Counted from the first letter of the stretch, positions 34,128-45,485 are shown. The stretch is DNA of 64,000 nt from Dendrolimus kikuchii (GCA_019925095.2 CM034409.1:7071001-7135000); one strand, 5' to 3'. A program made the numbers and translations. The notes: generated by a model from the letters alone, not told the origin.

Positions 34128-34450
34128 ATCCGTGCAGGAACGGAGAAAGAATACAATTTCCTGCGGCCAGGCGGCCTGTCGTAAGAGGCGACAAAACAAC
34201 CCACAGCCAGGTGGTAGGGTGTTTGCTCGACTGGATAGCGACCACCCCTGGTCTAGAGTATGCCGCCATAACAACCTTGTGTTGTGTTCCGGCATTAGTG
34301 ACCAGGTTCCAGTCTCCCTTAAGAGAGCAGCAGCGCATTTGTAGCACCTTTGGTGTTACAAATGTCCATAGGCGATGGTAGCCGCTTTCCATCAAGTGGG
34401 CCGTCTGCCTGTCTGCTGAACTCCTGCAAAAAAATAAACAAAAAAAAAAG
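34128..34450 (+). mobile_element. R320 retroposon, full length
   Basis: Complete from ATCCGTGCAGGAACGGAGAA to CTGAACTCCTGC followed by an A-rich tail (about 34428-34450). The tail defines the 3' end of a retrotransposed copy. Confidence 0.8.
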
Positions 34451-35076
34451 TAAAATAAAAATATTTATGCTCTTTTTTTTGTAATGAAATAATAAAATAT
34501 AAATATTCTACCTAGCTTACTTTTATTTATTCACACTTACATTATCTTTTTACATAATGTTTTCACATATTTTCCTGCATTTACAGATTGAATATTATTC
34601 ACCTAATATAACAACTACATAATCAATACAATATAAAAACGTAATTATGTACATCTATTTATATTTTTTTATAATTTATATTAAGTGCTCGTTGTTAAAT
34701 AATCTAGTACTTCCAATGTGCTTTTTTATGTTTCTTAAAATAATATTTTATTGTTATAAATTGTACATTCTACGTAATAAATAAATCTGAATAAATACAA
34801 TAGTCATGTTTAATAAATAGTTTTTTTGAGAGAAATAGCGTGTATAAGAATACATTTTGAGGAAGTATATTAATTAATGTTCATAATAAAACGGATTTTA
34901 ACAGAAATTTTTATTACGAAAGCCGTGAAAAAACCATGGTATCTTAGTCGCTTAGGTATGCCTATTTACAATGACGCAGGTTCAAATCTTGTTACGAAAG
35001 CATACACCGATTAGGCACTTTTTTAACTAATATGAATGCTACAATATTATTCATATTAGTCGAACTTATAAAATAT
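34451..35076. other. unassigned AT-rich sequence
   Basis: No feature recognised. 34935-35015 contains a decayed tRNA-like phrase (GTATCTTAGTCGCTTAGGTA ... GGTTCAAATCTTG), perhaps an old SINE head. Confidence 0.35.
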
Positions 35077-35512
35077 TGTTACGACCTGAATGCCGACAAA
35101 AGACAAATTCACACCTGCGTCTGTAGAAATACATTTTATTACTTTTTTGGCATTTGGACTTCTATTATTTACTTTGTGTTTAAAATTTGTAATTAGAAAA
35201 ACAGCCCATTGTGTATTGTAATCTTTTATGGTAGTCATTAGCCAGGCGCGATTCTAAGAAATTCAGTCCACGCGGCCGAGAGACATATTGTATTTGTGCA
35301 GTATAAAGCAATGCCCCAATGGAAAGATAGGCAGTCAAGCGATAACCACTAGCGAAGCAAGACGTGTGTACTACATTCGGTAATCTATTTAGTGACGGAC
35401 TTTGCGCGTGTTATTCTATTTATACCTGTGTTATACGTGTTTGTATAGATCTAATAATAAATTCTATAGTAATTCTATCGGCATTTTAATTCGAGTCCTG
35501 CAACTCGTAACA
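35077..35512 (+). mobile_element. solo LTR, family L1
   Basis: 436 bp, TGTTACGACC ... ACTCGTAACA, flanked by ATAT / ATGT. It keeps the TATA-like GTATAAAGC at about 35300 and the downstream GGCAGTCAAGCGATAACCAC, plus AATAAA before the end, so the LTR layout U3-R-U5 is readable. Confidence 0.8.
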
Positions 35513-35531
35513 ATGTCTTAAGTGACAAAGT

Positions 35532-35845
35532 TTAGCTCGGGGCCCGGCAGACGTTGTCCTACTCTGAAATAAAATCTAGGTCCCGATTACAGTACCACCT
35601 ACTGGGTCCAACTGTACATTTCAATTATCGAGGGACCCACTCAAAGAAACGAAAACATCGTTAAAATCCTGGAACCCGTTTCCAACGCCACCTACCAGGT
35701 CTAAGTGTGAATCTAAACCGTTCTGGAATCCACTTGAAGACACAAAAAAATTCATCGAAATCGTTCCAACCGTTTGGGAGGAGTCCAGTCATATACACCC
35801 GTACAGAAGAATTATACTTTATATAGTATATAAAGATAATTCATA
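35532..35845 (-). mobile_element. Helitron-like element, group B
   Basis: 'ttagctcggggcccggcaga', CGTTGTCCTACTCTGAAATA and two internal copies of a 'cacctac.gggtc..a.tgtg' phrase. Termini are decayed. Confidence 0.45.
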
Positions 35846-35909
35846 TCTGCGATAATGACAAAACTATGACTGTACAAAAAAAATCGCAATATTAAAAAAA
35901 AATTGAAAC

Positions 35910-36093
35910 GTGTGCTGGGACACATAGTAGAAGTGAAACTTCAACGGACAAGTGGAAAAACGAATCGCAACAAAGTTTTAACTTGAAGTTTTACGGGCAG
36001 GTTTTCAAATTGGACAATCAAGTTAAACTTTGTTGCGATTCGTTGTTCCACTTGTCCGTTGAAGTTTCACTTCTACTATGTGTCCCAGCACAC
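35910..36093. repeat. near-perfect foldback hairpin (arms 76-77 bp)
   Basis: The left arm 35910-35986 starts GTGTGCTGGGACACATAGTA. The right arm 36018-36093 is its reverse complement with one mismatch and one single-base indel, around a 31-base loop. RNA from either strand would fold into one long hairpin. Each arm contains the 13-mer GAAGTGAAACTTC. It may be a foldback MITE or a hairpin-RNA source; no clear target duplication is seen. Confidence 0.85.
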
Positions 36094-36700
36094 ATTTTGA
36101 TTTTTCGCAGATTTACTGCAAATTATGATTTAGTTAGGTTAGGTACATTTTAATTAATGCATTTTTTATTTAAACATATTTTATTTTATCAAACAAAAAG
36201 CCTAATTCGATTTGGAACCAATAAAAACATCGATACTCTACTCGAACATTATGCAGCCTCTCACCACGTCTAGTCTAAATTTATGCCGCTCTTCCACGCG
36301 GCCGTAACGCTTTTTCGTGACAAAAAAATCCTAAGACCCCGTCTATATAGAAGTTTCACTACAAAAATTTGTAAAGTGGTTCTTCTGTACAATTTTCTAA
36401 TTGTCGCTTACGATGCTCTTCTACAACAAGCTTGATGTGCCGGTGGTGAAGGAAACTCCAATATGCTACCAGTTTTTAATTTTGATTTAAAAATTCAATA
36501 AAAAATGTATAACTATATAAACAATAGACTAAGCCGCGAACAAAACGTACATATGTAAGCTTTGTTCGCTTAAGTTTCTAAGGCTAACCATGCTCTACGA
36601 TTTATCAATACTAAATTCAGCTCTAAAAGCATAAGTCCGGTATTGACGATTGTAGAGCGCGCTTAACCTTAGAGGCTTATGGGAGGAAAACTTACAGGTG
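36094..36700. other. unassigned sequence
   Basis: Includes a near-match of the hairpin 13-mer (GAAGTTTCACTAC at 36350). No gene is recognised. Confidence 0.4.
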
Positions 36701-36703
36701 TAA

Positions 36704-37305
36704 GGGTGCCTTTTCACCAGAAATGTGCTATGCAACGTTGCTATGGATATATTTGATATCCACCAATCATATTCATTGGTCCACATAGTATAGCACTGGT
36801 GGAGACTGATTCAACTAAACTTCGTTTTTATATCGAAGGATGCGTGCAATGGATGCGAGCTATGGATGCGTACTATAGATGCGTGTCTTCCCTATTGTCG
36901 ATACGTCGCATAGCTCGAGCTGCGCATCTTTGTGCTACGTAACGTTGCTATGGATGCGTTTGATATCCATCAATCATATTCATAGGTCCAGATAGCATAG
37001 CACTGGTGGAAACTGATTCAACTAAACTACGTTTTTTATATGGAAGGATGCGTGTTATGCATGCGAGCTATGGATGCGTGCTATGGATGCGTACTACAGA
37101 TTCGTGGCTATTGTCGATACGTCGCATAGCTCAAGCTGCGCATCTTCCTCGCACAGCTCCCTTGCGGCGGCGCATTTTCATAGCACATCTTATTTGCTCC
37201 ATTACATAACTTAGCATCAGTGGAAATGGTTACATAGATACGTAGGCTTAGCAGTTACATTTTCGCAGCATAGCTGCCTAGCACATCTCTGGTGGAAAGG
37301 CACCC
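36704..37305. mobile_element. Harbinger-like MITE with internal duplication (602 bp)
   Basis: Termini GGGTGCCTTTTCACCAG... / ...CTGGTGGAAAGGCACCC form an inverted repeat and are flanked by TAA on both sides. The interior has a tandem duplication of about 215 bp (36725-36935 and 36940-37150) and many GCTATGGATGCG units. The plus frame at 37006-37209 is an artefact of these repeats. Confidence 0.8.
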
Positions 37306-37872
37306 TAAGGCCGGGCTAACAGAATCACTGACAAATATTTTGATCAAAATTCGATTTGAAAATATTATCAAGGCGCACATGAACCTTCTAGGACGATGTG
37401 GTTGTTTTTTACTTTCTTTAATCTTACCGACTGCACCATGTTATAAAAGATAGTTTAAGGTCTTAGATGGCTTTATTTTAGTGTAAAAATAAAGATATTT
37501 TAATTTAGGAATGTTAATTAATGTCTGCTCAGGGAGTCTCCGCGTACAACAAAACAGGGTGTCGTTGATGTATGTCACGGTTGACGCGCCTGTCAAACTC
37601 TGCTCTGCCAATGACGTTGACAGGCGCGTTCCGTTTCTATGACAATGTTACTTAAATTTAATAAAATTCCAGTTAAATAAGAGCGTTATATACTTTAAAA
37701 ATACAGGTAACGAGGTAATGTAGCCAGCCTTCTAGGAACCTTACCCATTGACTTCGATGACATAGGCTCAGTATTCTAGTTATAGTCTTAAGGGATTATA
37801 GGTAGAATACTATATAAGTTATATATAGTATTTATAAGTTTCCTTCATTGTACTAGTTTATATTATTTAAAA
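37306..37872. other. unassigned sequence
   Basis: Holds a small inverted repeat around 37565-37635 (GACGCGCCTGTCAA and TTGACAGGCGCGT) and a hairpin-like 'ttctagttatagtcttaagg' shared loosely with 22560. No gene. Confidence 0.4.
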
Positions 37873-38208
37873 TCAATAATTAAACTACGTTTTAACTGTT
37901 TTAAGCGCGATAATTTATTTGATTTTTGTTATTCCGACGTTTCGGCCACTTTTCAGTGGCCGTGATAACGGAAGACAAAAATGTCAAGTGTCAACAAGTA
38001 TTGTTAAAGTTTTATGTAGCCTGCCGCCAACTTGTTCATTTTAATTATTTAGTTTTAATTTTGTTTATGGTTATTATTTCCTCTATGGGAGCCTAATCTA
38101 ATTTACCACCGCTTCGCAACATGTTATCGCTTGAAGAGAAGAAGCGGCGCAAGAAACTGTTCAGCAAACATGCCGAGCACTAATAATTTTATATAATACT
38201 AGCTTCTG
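37873..38208 (+). mobile_element. Penelope-like element end (left arm of a decayed inverted pair)
   Basis: 'actacgttttaactgtttt', GACGTTTCGGCCACTTTTCA, GTGGCCGTGATAACGG, GAAGAAGCGGCGCAAGAAAC and 'ttcagcaaacatgcc' are collinear with 47951-48270 of the palindrome. It is interrupted on its right by a Helitron. Confidence 0.7.
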
Positions 38209-38459
38209 CCTGCGACTTTGTTCGCGTCAAATAGTAAAAAAGTAAGTTAAAAAAAATCCCGATTTTGAAACATTCTTCATTGGTGCTCCGCTTCTATTGG
38301 TTTTAGCCCATTTATCGAAGAAGGCTATAGGCTATAGCCTATAGCCTTCTTCGATAATTGGAATGCGATATCTAACACTGAAAGAATATTTCAAATCAGA
38401 CCAGTAGTTCCTGAGATTAGCGCGATCAAACAAACAAACTCTTCAGCTTTATATATTAG
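38209..38459 (-). mobile_element. Helitron-like element, group C, inserted in Penelope relic
   Basis: Minus-strand 3' end AAAGTCGCAGGCAGAAGCTAG and 5' end in 'tatattagta' on the plus strand. It contains a short self-complementary block at 38325-38355 (CTATAGCC repeats). Confidence 0.7.
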
Positions 38460-38466
38460 TAAAAGA

Positions 38467-38567
38467 TTAAAACTTCGGAATAACAAAAGACAAATAAAAT
38501 GCTTCGCTTAAAACCGTTAAAACGTAGTTTTATTATGTATGCAAGTCGCGAAAACTTAAGAAAATAT
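38467..38567 (-). mobile_element. Penelope-like element end (right arm, inverted)
   Basis: 'gcttaaaaccgttaaaacgt', AGTTTTATTATGTATGCAAG and TCGCGAAAACTTAAGAAAAT are the reverse complement of 47917-47985. The locus therefore had inverted Penelope ends like the larger palindrome. Confidence 0.65.
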
Positions 38568-39354
38568 TAAAATCTATAATTATTTAAAAATTATATTAAA
38601 ATAAATAGTCACACGCAAATATTTTCGACATTTAAACTGTGAAAGAAGAACCCATGGTTAAACTTTATGGTTAATAAATTGCATTATACAGAGACAAAGT
38701 TTTGGTAACTTACAAAGTTTTATTACATCAGCTGAAATTGGGCGCCATTTTGATTGAAAAATTTTTCAACGAGTTTTATGAAAGTGTGCAAGTTAATTTC
38801 TTTTTGTGACTCTTAAAATAAAACTCCGAACTATATGAGGGGTGGAATTGCTGCATAATCCCTTTAACTCGAATTAAATTGCGAAAAAGATTTTCTCAAA
38901 AGGAAATGAAGTTACCTTTTTTAATTCATTTAAGTATACCTAAAGAATTAACGAGTTTTTAGGGAACGTTATTATCTAATCAAAAGTATCGCTTAAAAGG
39001 CTATATTCACGTAACTCATATACGTGAAATTAAATTAGTTGGTCTGAGTGTTTGTTTACTCAATTTTCACGGCTTCGTATAAATCAGTAATTTCTTTAAA
39101 AGGTTAGAATTAATTGTATAGTGATAATATAATGTAATTCACGTATAACCTTGCAAAAATGGAAAATCGTAAGACTATATGAACTGGTCATACTTTAACA
39201 TGCAAGATTTGACTTCAACAAACTAACAAACATTGCAAGTTAAATAAAAGCATGTAAATATGAAATTTATGGCATCAGATTCTTGAATTTTAAAAAAAGC
39301 TGAATTTATATAATACTAGCCTCGGGTTACATAAATTATGTGATTTCATAATAG

Positions 39355-39355
<1 letters not shown>
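38568..39355. other. unassigned AT-rich sequence
   Basis: Near 39200-39260 it carries the tail of the 8172 repeat family ('cattgcaagttaaataaaagc'). Nothing else. Confidence 0.4.

Positions 39356-39447
<92 letters not shown>
39356..39447. repeat. (AT)n microsatellite, about 90 bp
   Basis: Alternating AT with one GG interruption, immediately before a SINE-A. Confidence 0.95.
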
Positions 39448-39450
<3 letters not shown>

Positions 39451-39690
39451 GGCCTCTGTGGTTGACCGGGCTAAGCCGTTGCCAGCCTGCTTCACTGCAA
39501 CGCAGAGGCTCCGGTTTCGATTCCCTGGTATAGTAAAATTCGGAAACGTATTTTGTTCGTTAGTTACTATGGTCTGGGTGTGTGGAATCGGCCCCAGATC
39601 AGTCCTTTGTATATAACCCATAACACAAGCGTAACTTGCTTAATTTGGGGATATACAACATAGTGTTTTTCTGCCGACTAGTTTAATATA
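39448..39690 (+). mobile_element. tRNA-derived SINE-A, full length
   Basis: GACGGCCTCTGTGGTTGACC (box A region), CCGGTTTCGATTCCCTGGTA (box B region), body 'actatggtctgggtg', CATAACACAAGCGTAACTTG to GGGGATATACAACATAGTG. It is the best-preserved copy; its AT-rich flank is its likely target. Confidence 0.8.
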
Positions 39691-40201
39691 TATATGGGTG
39701 TGTGTGTGCGAGAGAGAGAGAGTGATTTGGAAGCATTCATATTAATTTTTTTTTTTTGATGAATCGCAATTAAAATCCGGATTATAAGTATATCTTTATA
39801 CTTTAGAAAACTACAAAACATCAGGTAATAGCAGAATAACATTAAATTAAACTAAACTAAAATCAAGAACGTTTGAAGTTCATAATAGATACCAATTTTC
39901 AATCCTTTATATAATTAAGTCTATTTACAACGCTATCACAAAACAAACAGATACAGAAGGTTTATTGATACATAACAAGCGTGTTGTATACCTAAACCTA
40001 TTTATGTTTATTCCAAGAACATCGTGGAGTTATACTACTCTTTAGGTAAAATATATTTAGTAACTATTGATAACGTGTTATTATTAGAAAATATCCATTT
40101 ATCTTATTATCACCTTATGGTGAAGGTGTTATTTATATGATCAGATTACAATAGATAATACTGGGGAAATGTGGATATGAATATTACATCTATAATATTA
40201 C
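39691..40201. other. unassigned AT-rich sequence
   Basis: Begins with a short (GT)n/(GA)n simple repeat (about 39698-39725). No gene. Confidence 0.45.
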
Positions 40202-40520
40202 ATCCGTGCAGGAACGGAGAAAGAATACAATTTCCTGCGGCCGGGCGGCCTGTCGTAAGAGGCGACTTAACAACCCACAGCCAGGTGGTAGGGCACTTGC
40301 CCGACTGGATGGCTACCACCCATGGTCTAAAGTATGTCGCCATAACAACCTTCGAGTTGTGTTCCGGCATTAGTGACCAGGTTCCAGTTTCCCTTAAGAG
40401 AGCAGCAGCGCATTTGTAGCACCTTTGGTGTTGCAAATGTCCATAGGCGATGGTAACCGCTTTCCATCAAGTGGGCCATTTGCCTGTCTGCTGATCTCCT
40501 ACATTAAAAAAGAAAAAAAG
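40202..40520 (+). mobile_element. R320 retroposon, full length
   Basis: ATCCGTGCAGGAACGG to CTGATCTCCTACATTAAAAA, then an A-rich tail. Confidence 0.8.
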
Positions 40521-40729
40521 AATATGGAGTGAAATACAGACATGTCCTACATCTGTAAACATTTATAACACCATACATATGTGTTCGTAACGTACTAATG
40601 ACTTTGATCGATAATTACAAAACTTTAAAGAAAACTGTGCATATTTTAGTATTGGATTCCGTTTCAACTATAGAACTGCGAAAATACACAGCGGCCAGTC
40701 TAATCGATATAAAATACATCGACTACTTA

Positions 40730-40877
40730 CTAGTTCATCCACTCTGATACCTCACCTTCGAAGGTTTTAATGTTAGAATGAGTATCATCACTGATTGAAG
40801 TAAACAGAACTGGGTCCAATTCTGTTACTACTATCTCATCAAAGCCGCCGGATACTATCGTCTCAATGTAGGTTTGC
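40730..40877 (-). CDS. coding-like segment paralogous to 13798-13965, unknown
   Basis: The minus strand has an acceptor-like 'aaactag' followed by an open frame QTYIETIVSGGFDEIVVTEL, DPVLFTSISDDTHSNIKTF, EGEVSEWMN and a stop. The N-terminal half matches the 13798 segment. Forty-eight codons, acidic, no hydrophobic segment. It may be a last exon of an unknown gene or a piece of an unrecognised retroelement. Confidence 0.35.
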
Positions 40878-40891
40878 CTAGTTTAGGTATA

Positions 40892-41670
40892 TTCTGCTAA
40901 TTCCAATATTTAAAAATTACGGTAGCATTTCAACATTGATTTCGGCTAACGTCATTTCTGCTAGTGGTAATACCATTTTTTTCTACTATTATTCTGCCAG
41001 GACAATATCGAGAAGATATTGTGGATTTAGTAGAATACGAAATATTGACACTATCGTAATAGAATTGTAATTTGAATATCTTCGTTATCTTACGTTTTAT
41101 CGTTTATTATCTAACTTATTTACGAAATCTTTAAAGATTTTATTTTCGTGTTGAAACATACAAACATTCTCCCTATCATAACTGACCATTTTAAAGGTCA
41201 AGGTTGTAAATATCAAGGGCCTTGTAAATGAAGAATTTAAGCAGTATTTTCATCTCGGGAAAGGTTGGATAAATTATTAATATCACTCAAGGAATAATGG
41301 CAGGTAGGCGTATGTTAGAGACGGCGGGACGTATTTTGAGGTTTTTTAAAAATTCAATTAATTTGTGCATGAAAATTATTCTTAGTAAATATTATTTATT
41401 TAATATGATTTTTGACACTATTGCAATGCAATCGTGCTTTGAATATCTTTGCAATGCCTAGATATTGATGTAGAAGACTTAGGCCCCTGATAGTTATGAG
41501 TAAAGAATATACAGTACTGCCAATTTTTTTTTCTAAACCCAAAATCTACGATACTGCTTTTAAAGTACAAAATCATGCAGCGGCCCTTGCGAATCTTTTG
41601 CAGAAACTGATTATGACTTTATCGGCTTGATTTCAAATGCAGAAACACAAATGTCAATAAAATATAATAA
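40892..41670. other. unassigned AT-rich sequence
   Basis: A minus-strand frame continues weakly from the coding-like segment but holds stops. Nothing recognised. Confidence 0.35.
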
Positions 41671-41927
41671 TAATATCAGCCCATAAATGTCCCACTGCGT
41701 TCGGGCCTCCCATTGTAGGGGGAACGGACAGTATATCCGCCACGCTTGTCCAAGACGACTTGGCAGGTTTGACACATTTTTCTTCACTGTTGTTAGCACG
41801 TGGTAAATATAACAATATGCACATTAGGTCAGAATGCTGCCTAAGCGGTGCATGCAATCCGGCCAGGAGCGAACCCGGCGCCCTTTGAGTCGGGAACGCG
41901 TACGCTAGCCATTACGCTACCACGACT
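41671..41927 (-). mobile_element. tRNA-derived SINE-B
   Basis: The minus head GTCGTGGTAGCGTAATGGCT, box B GCCGGGTTCGCTCCTGGCCG, then the body to GGACATTTATGGGCTGATAT. About 40 bp shorter than the 26051 copy. Confidence 0.75.
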
Positions 41928-43635
41928 TCTTAGTCAAGTCAGTCAAGTTCAAGTCAAGTGTCAATGTCAGTGTCAATTTATAAATTTACGTTCGGAAATC
42001 GAGTCCATTGGGTCACAAAAAACACCGTGTACATACATGAGCAGTAATTTAAAAACTGGAGTCAAATGCTCAACTGATGTCACGTGGTGCAGTGTTAGAA
42101 ATAGGACGAAGGAATCATACTAATCAATGTATCAAGTGTTTTGCATTGACTGTTATCCATGCAGATTTTGGTCCGTGCATCTATAAACGCGTGCGTGTAT
42201 ACTAATACTTTGTTCTACATAAACCTTCTGTATCAATTTATTTACCAACACTATGCCCTAATTACAAGCCAATTTTAACATAGGTACAGTTTTAATGCAT
42301 CATTACAAACTTTTTTTTAACCAAAGTAATGGTCGTTTACATGAAAAATTAAGGGCGATAAATTAATTAAGATTGTGTTAGCTAAGGGTCGCTTAATTCG
42401 TTTTTTTTTTGTTTAAATTATGTCAAGGAAGTTTGCATGGGAAGTAATTTGAGAAAGTTTCTTCATTAATGTTCTTTCAGAGATGATTTTCAAGAGATTG
42501 CTATGGTGCCCATTGTTGTTTGAAAACTGGTTCAGTATTTATTGGAGAGGAAGGAAGAAATTTATCTCGCTCAAAAGGAGAATTTAATATAGAAAAATGT
42601 AGTGATTTCACATTAAAAATTAAAGAGGACTATATCTACATTGATTTACATTTCTATAATTTACATTTCTATAATTTACATTTCTATAATTTACAATATA
42701 CTTACATATTCGATTTTAAAATATTGTTTTCTAAATTTTATAAATTCTATTTTCTTTTTATATAAAACACAAAAATCTTATATTCTATGCACTTTTTGAA
42801 AATGCTTCAAATTCTAAATGGAAATGATAAATGTAGGAATTACTTGTTTGTTCGTGAATTAAGTTTTTCAATTAAGATAATTGCACGTTTATCTTTCCCA
42901 TCCAAATACTTTATATCTAGAGTTTGTGTCAGTGCGTCAATTTGAAGACGTAATACAACTCTTAATTTGAGAAGTATTTCTAAATATTTTTTAAAAAGAA
43001 TATGTAATACAATAACCGGTGTAAGCAAAGTTTTATCTGATTTTATTTCCTGGGTTGTGTTCTGACTACATTTCATCTATAACTAATTAATATATTATTC
43101 TATTTGGGTTTAGCCAAGTAATTAAAAAGGAAATCATATTTTTAAATATAACATTTTTTTAATACAACAGTACCTATTTATATATATATATATGTGTGTA
43201 TGATTATAAGACACTACGTCGCGTGAAAGGCTAAATTAAAGGTTACACTTCCACTCAATGTCGAGTGAAGATCCAAATACTAAATAGCGTAGAACGTAAC
43301 GACGAATTAAATATGTTTACATCAGATACTTCAAACAAAACTAGCGAATAATTTAAAAATAGGAGATGTTAGACTAGTTAATCTTAGATCGTCATAATGT
43401 AAAGTATGCTCTAAGTGTTTACGTTCAGCTGTTCGCTTTGAGCCTTTATTTCGTTTAGAGAAAAGTAAATAACTATACGACGTTTGCCTTCGCCCGGCTG
43501 CCACTGAATATGCTGCCATTTACGTGATTGGTGGCTAAATAACATAAAGATATTCAATGCTTATTTAATTTGTTTTACCTTATATTGCTTTGTAGATTCC
43601 AGTTAATTTATTCATCAATACATGATTATTTTACA
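41928..43635. other. unassigned AT-rich sequence with short tandem repeats
   Basis: Contains 'agtcaagt' / 'tcagtgtca' simple repeats (41935-41975), a TACATTTCTATAATT 15-bp unit repeated three times (42645-42695) and short TA runs (43180-43200). A minus frame at 43331-43519 ends PAAGRRQT-like; I see no support for a gene. Confidence 0.4.
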
Positions 43636-43858
43636 CTAGCTGTGCCCGCGACGTCGTTCGTGTGGAATTTGTTTTCAAGACCCCCCGATTTTGAAACATT
43701 CTTCATTGGTGCTCCGCTCTTATTAGTTTTAGCGTGATAATATATAGCCTATAGGCTATTTAAAACTGAAAGAATTTTTCAAATCAAACCAGTAGTTCCT
43801 GAGATTAGCGCGTTCAAACAAACAAACTCTTCAGCTTTATATATTAGTATAAGATTAA
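43636..43858 (-). mobile_element. Helitron-like element, group C
   Basis: Minus-strand 3' end ACGACGTCGCGGGCACAGCTAG; the body has 'caatgaagaatgtttcaaaa' and the 5' end is in 'tatattagtataaga'. It lies about 280 bp from the dpr stop codon. Confidence 0.7.
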
Positions 43859-44134
43859 TATAAGAGAGAAATGAAATACATAACATTTTAAGTGAAGTTT
43901 AACGCCGATTTTATATGATCAAAAAACATAAAAATATTTTAGGAATAAAGATCTTTTTAAACTTTTATACGCTAATTTATATGAAATTTATGTTAAATGT
44001 GTCCTATAATTTAAAAACTTTTAAGCCATACTTGAACTTAACGCACTGACACAAATCACATTATAAATATTTTAAGACATAAATTCCTAAGCGGCTCAAC
44101 ATCATATGTTGGTATTCTAACCATTTTGTAGTTT

Positions 44135-44268
44135 TCATCTGAATCCGTCCATTGTGCTAGTGTAGAGAGTAGCTAGAGTGCAATAAAGTGAAATGAGCAG
44201 GTTCACTGACAGAGCGCAAGGCGATGCCGTGTTCGCGTTGCCGTGCTGCATAGCCGCTGGGTGTTCTC
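44135..44268 (-). CDS. dpr: dpr-family last coding exon: C-terminal tail
   Basis: 134 nt from 'caacag'|GAGAAC to a TGA stop. It encodes GEHPAAMQHGNANTASP, the conserved post-Ig2 motif, then a hydrophobic stretch (CALSVNLLISLYCTLATLY) and a short polar end. A hydrophobic C-terminus of this kind is compatible with a GPI-anchor signal or a single membrane segment. I could not identify a polyadenylation site with confidence. Confidence 0.9.
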
Positions 44269-44837
44269 CTGTTGATAAAGTAATCACTAAGTATTATTCT
44301 GTACAGACAAAAAACCTATGTAACATGTGACAAACTAAATTCTACGAAAATAAAAAAGGGTAGTATATAAATTTGTAATAGGACCGGCACATGGTCGTTA
44401 ACGCTAAATACTACAACAAAAATATCACTCAGCTAGTACATAAGACAAGAATATTATGATGGATTTGCAGTGCTGTGAGAATAAAATATATAAAATAGGA
44501 ATGAACATGTAGATTATTATGTCTCATGGGTTATGTTATCTAAAGGGTTAAATACTGCATAGCAAATATAATGTTAAATTAAGGATTGATGAATTAGAAA
44601 GTAAAGTTGGGACAACAAAGAGGTGGATATACTATATGAAAGATAATAATTAAATAATTATTGTGGTGTGGCATACATAGAACGTATATATGCCAGAATA
44701 GACAAATATAGTAGGAAATGATACATTGTGCCGAACGTAGATGATTGGTGAAAGGTGAATTAAAGAGATATTGTCAATATTTTTTGTAAACATTAACCGC
44801 TGTACTTAGTCAGATAATGGTTTGTTGTTCCAGATCT

Positions 44838-45014
44838 GTTATATTTCGTGGCAAGAGATGGGAAAACCAAGGTGGAGGCGGCAATGGTGGTCGCCACTAC
44901 CATCCCTAAAGGAAAGAAGGTGGAGTCAAAGAAAGAAGTTGGCGGCTATGTACCGTTGGACAAAAATATTAAGGCAATGAAAAGACTTACCATTAATAAC
45001 ATGAACATTGACTG
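44838..45014 (+). other. unidentified open coding-like segment antisense to dpr
   Basis: After an acceptor-like 'tttgttgttccag' the plus strand is open for about 59 codons, including VARDGKTKVEAAMVVATTIP and KGKKVESKKEVGGYVPLDK, and stops at 45014. Codon-like composition is higher in G/C than its flanks. It overlaps the 44991 dpr exon by 24 bp on the other strand. I do not recognise the family. Confidence 0.25.
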
Positions 45015-45188
45015 AAGCAGCCTCAGCCATAGTTGGCACGCAGCTATAATTTCCACTATCTCCAGGAAGGAGCTTCTCAATTATTAATCTTGACGTTAGC
45101 TGTTCCGTCCATTCAGTCTTCAATTTGACCCTTGGCTCTTCTTCTATCTCATTAGCTTCTATTTCTTTGTATTCTATTAGGTTTGATC
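44991..45188 (-). CDS. dpr: dpr-family exon: Ig2 C-terminal half
   Basis: 198 nt: GSNLIEYKEIEANEIEEE, PRVKLKTEWTEQLTSRLIIE, KLLPGDSGNYSCVPTMAEAA, SVNVHVING. It holds the D-S-G-N-Y-x-C Ig2 cysteine. The acceptor is 'cttccag' before GATCAA, the donor AATG|gtaagt. The acidic EIEANEIEEE insert is longer than in many Dprs. Confidence 0.95.
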
Positions 45189-45305
45189 CTGGAAGAGATG
45201 TTCTAATTAGTCTTATTGTAGAAATGTTAGTAATCATTTAAAATCATGTTATATTATTATATATTTTATTTTTCTGCAATCCTCTTCCTTATGATATTTA
45301 TATTT

Positions 45306-45485
45306 GACGGCCCCTGTCTTTCTGCGTTAGATTCCTGGAATGATAGCTTTTCTAAATGAACTTTCCATTTTTGCCTTAGTATGGGTGTCTCCGATCACCC
45401 TCAGAGTTGTTTGTTGTAAATAATCCATAGCAAAAACGTAACTTACTTAGCTCGTGGATATAAAATGTAAACTCCTGCACAATAC
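45306..45485 (+). mobile_element. tRNA-derived SINE-A, degenerate
   Basis: TTTGACGGCCCCTGTCTTTC, a box-B-like TTAGATTCCTGGAATG, then 'tagtatgggtgtctccg' and 'aaaacgtaacttacttagct'. It lies in the 366-bp intron between the two Ig2 exons. Confidence 0.55.

Noticed and set aside
37006..37209. 67-codon cysteine/arginine-containing frame
   Set aside because: It is read from tandem GCTATGGATGCG units within the MITE at 36704-37305.
39448..39530. tRNA gene
   Set aside because: Box A and box B are present, but the acceptor and D-arm pairings are lost and the sequence continues into a repeated SINE body found in several copies.
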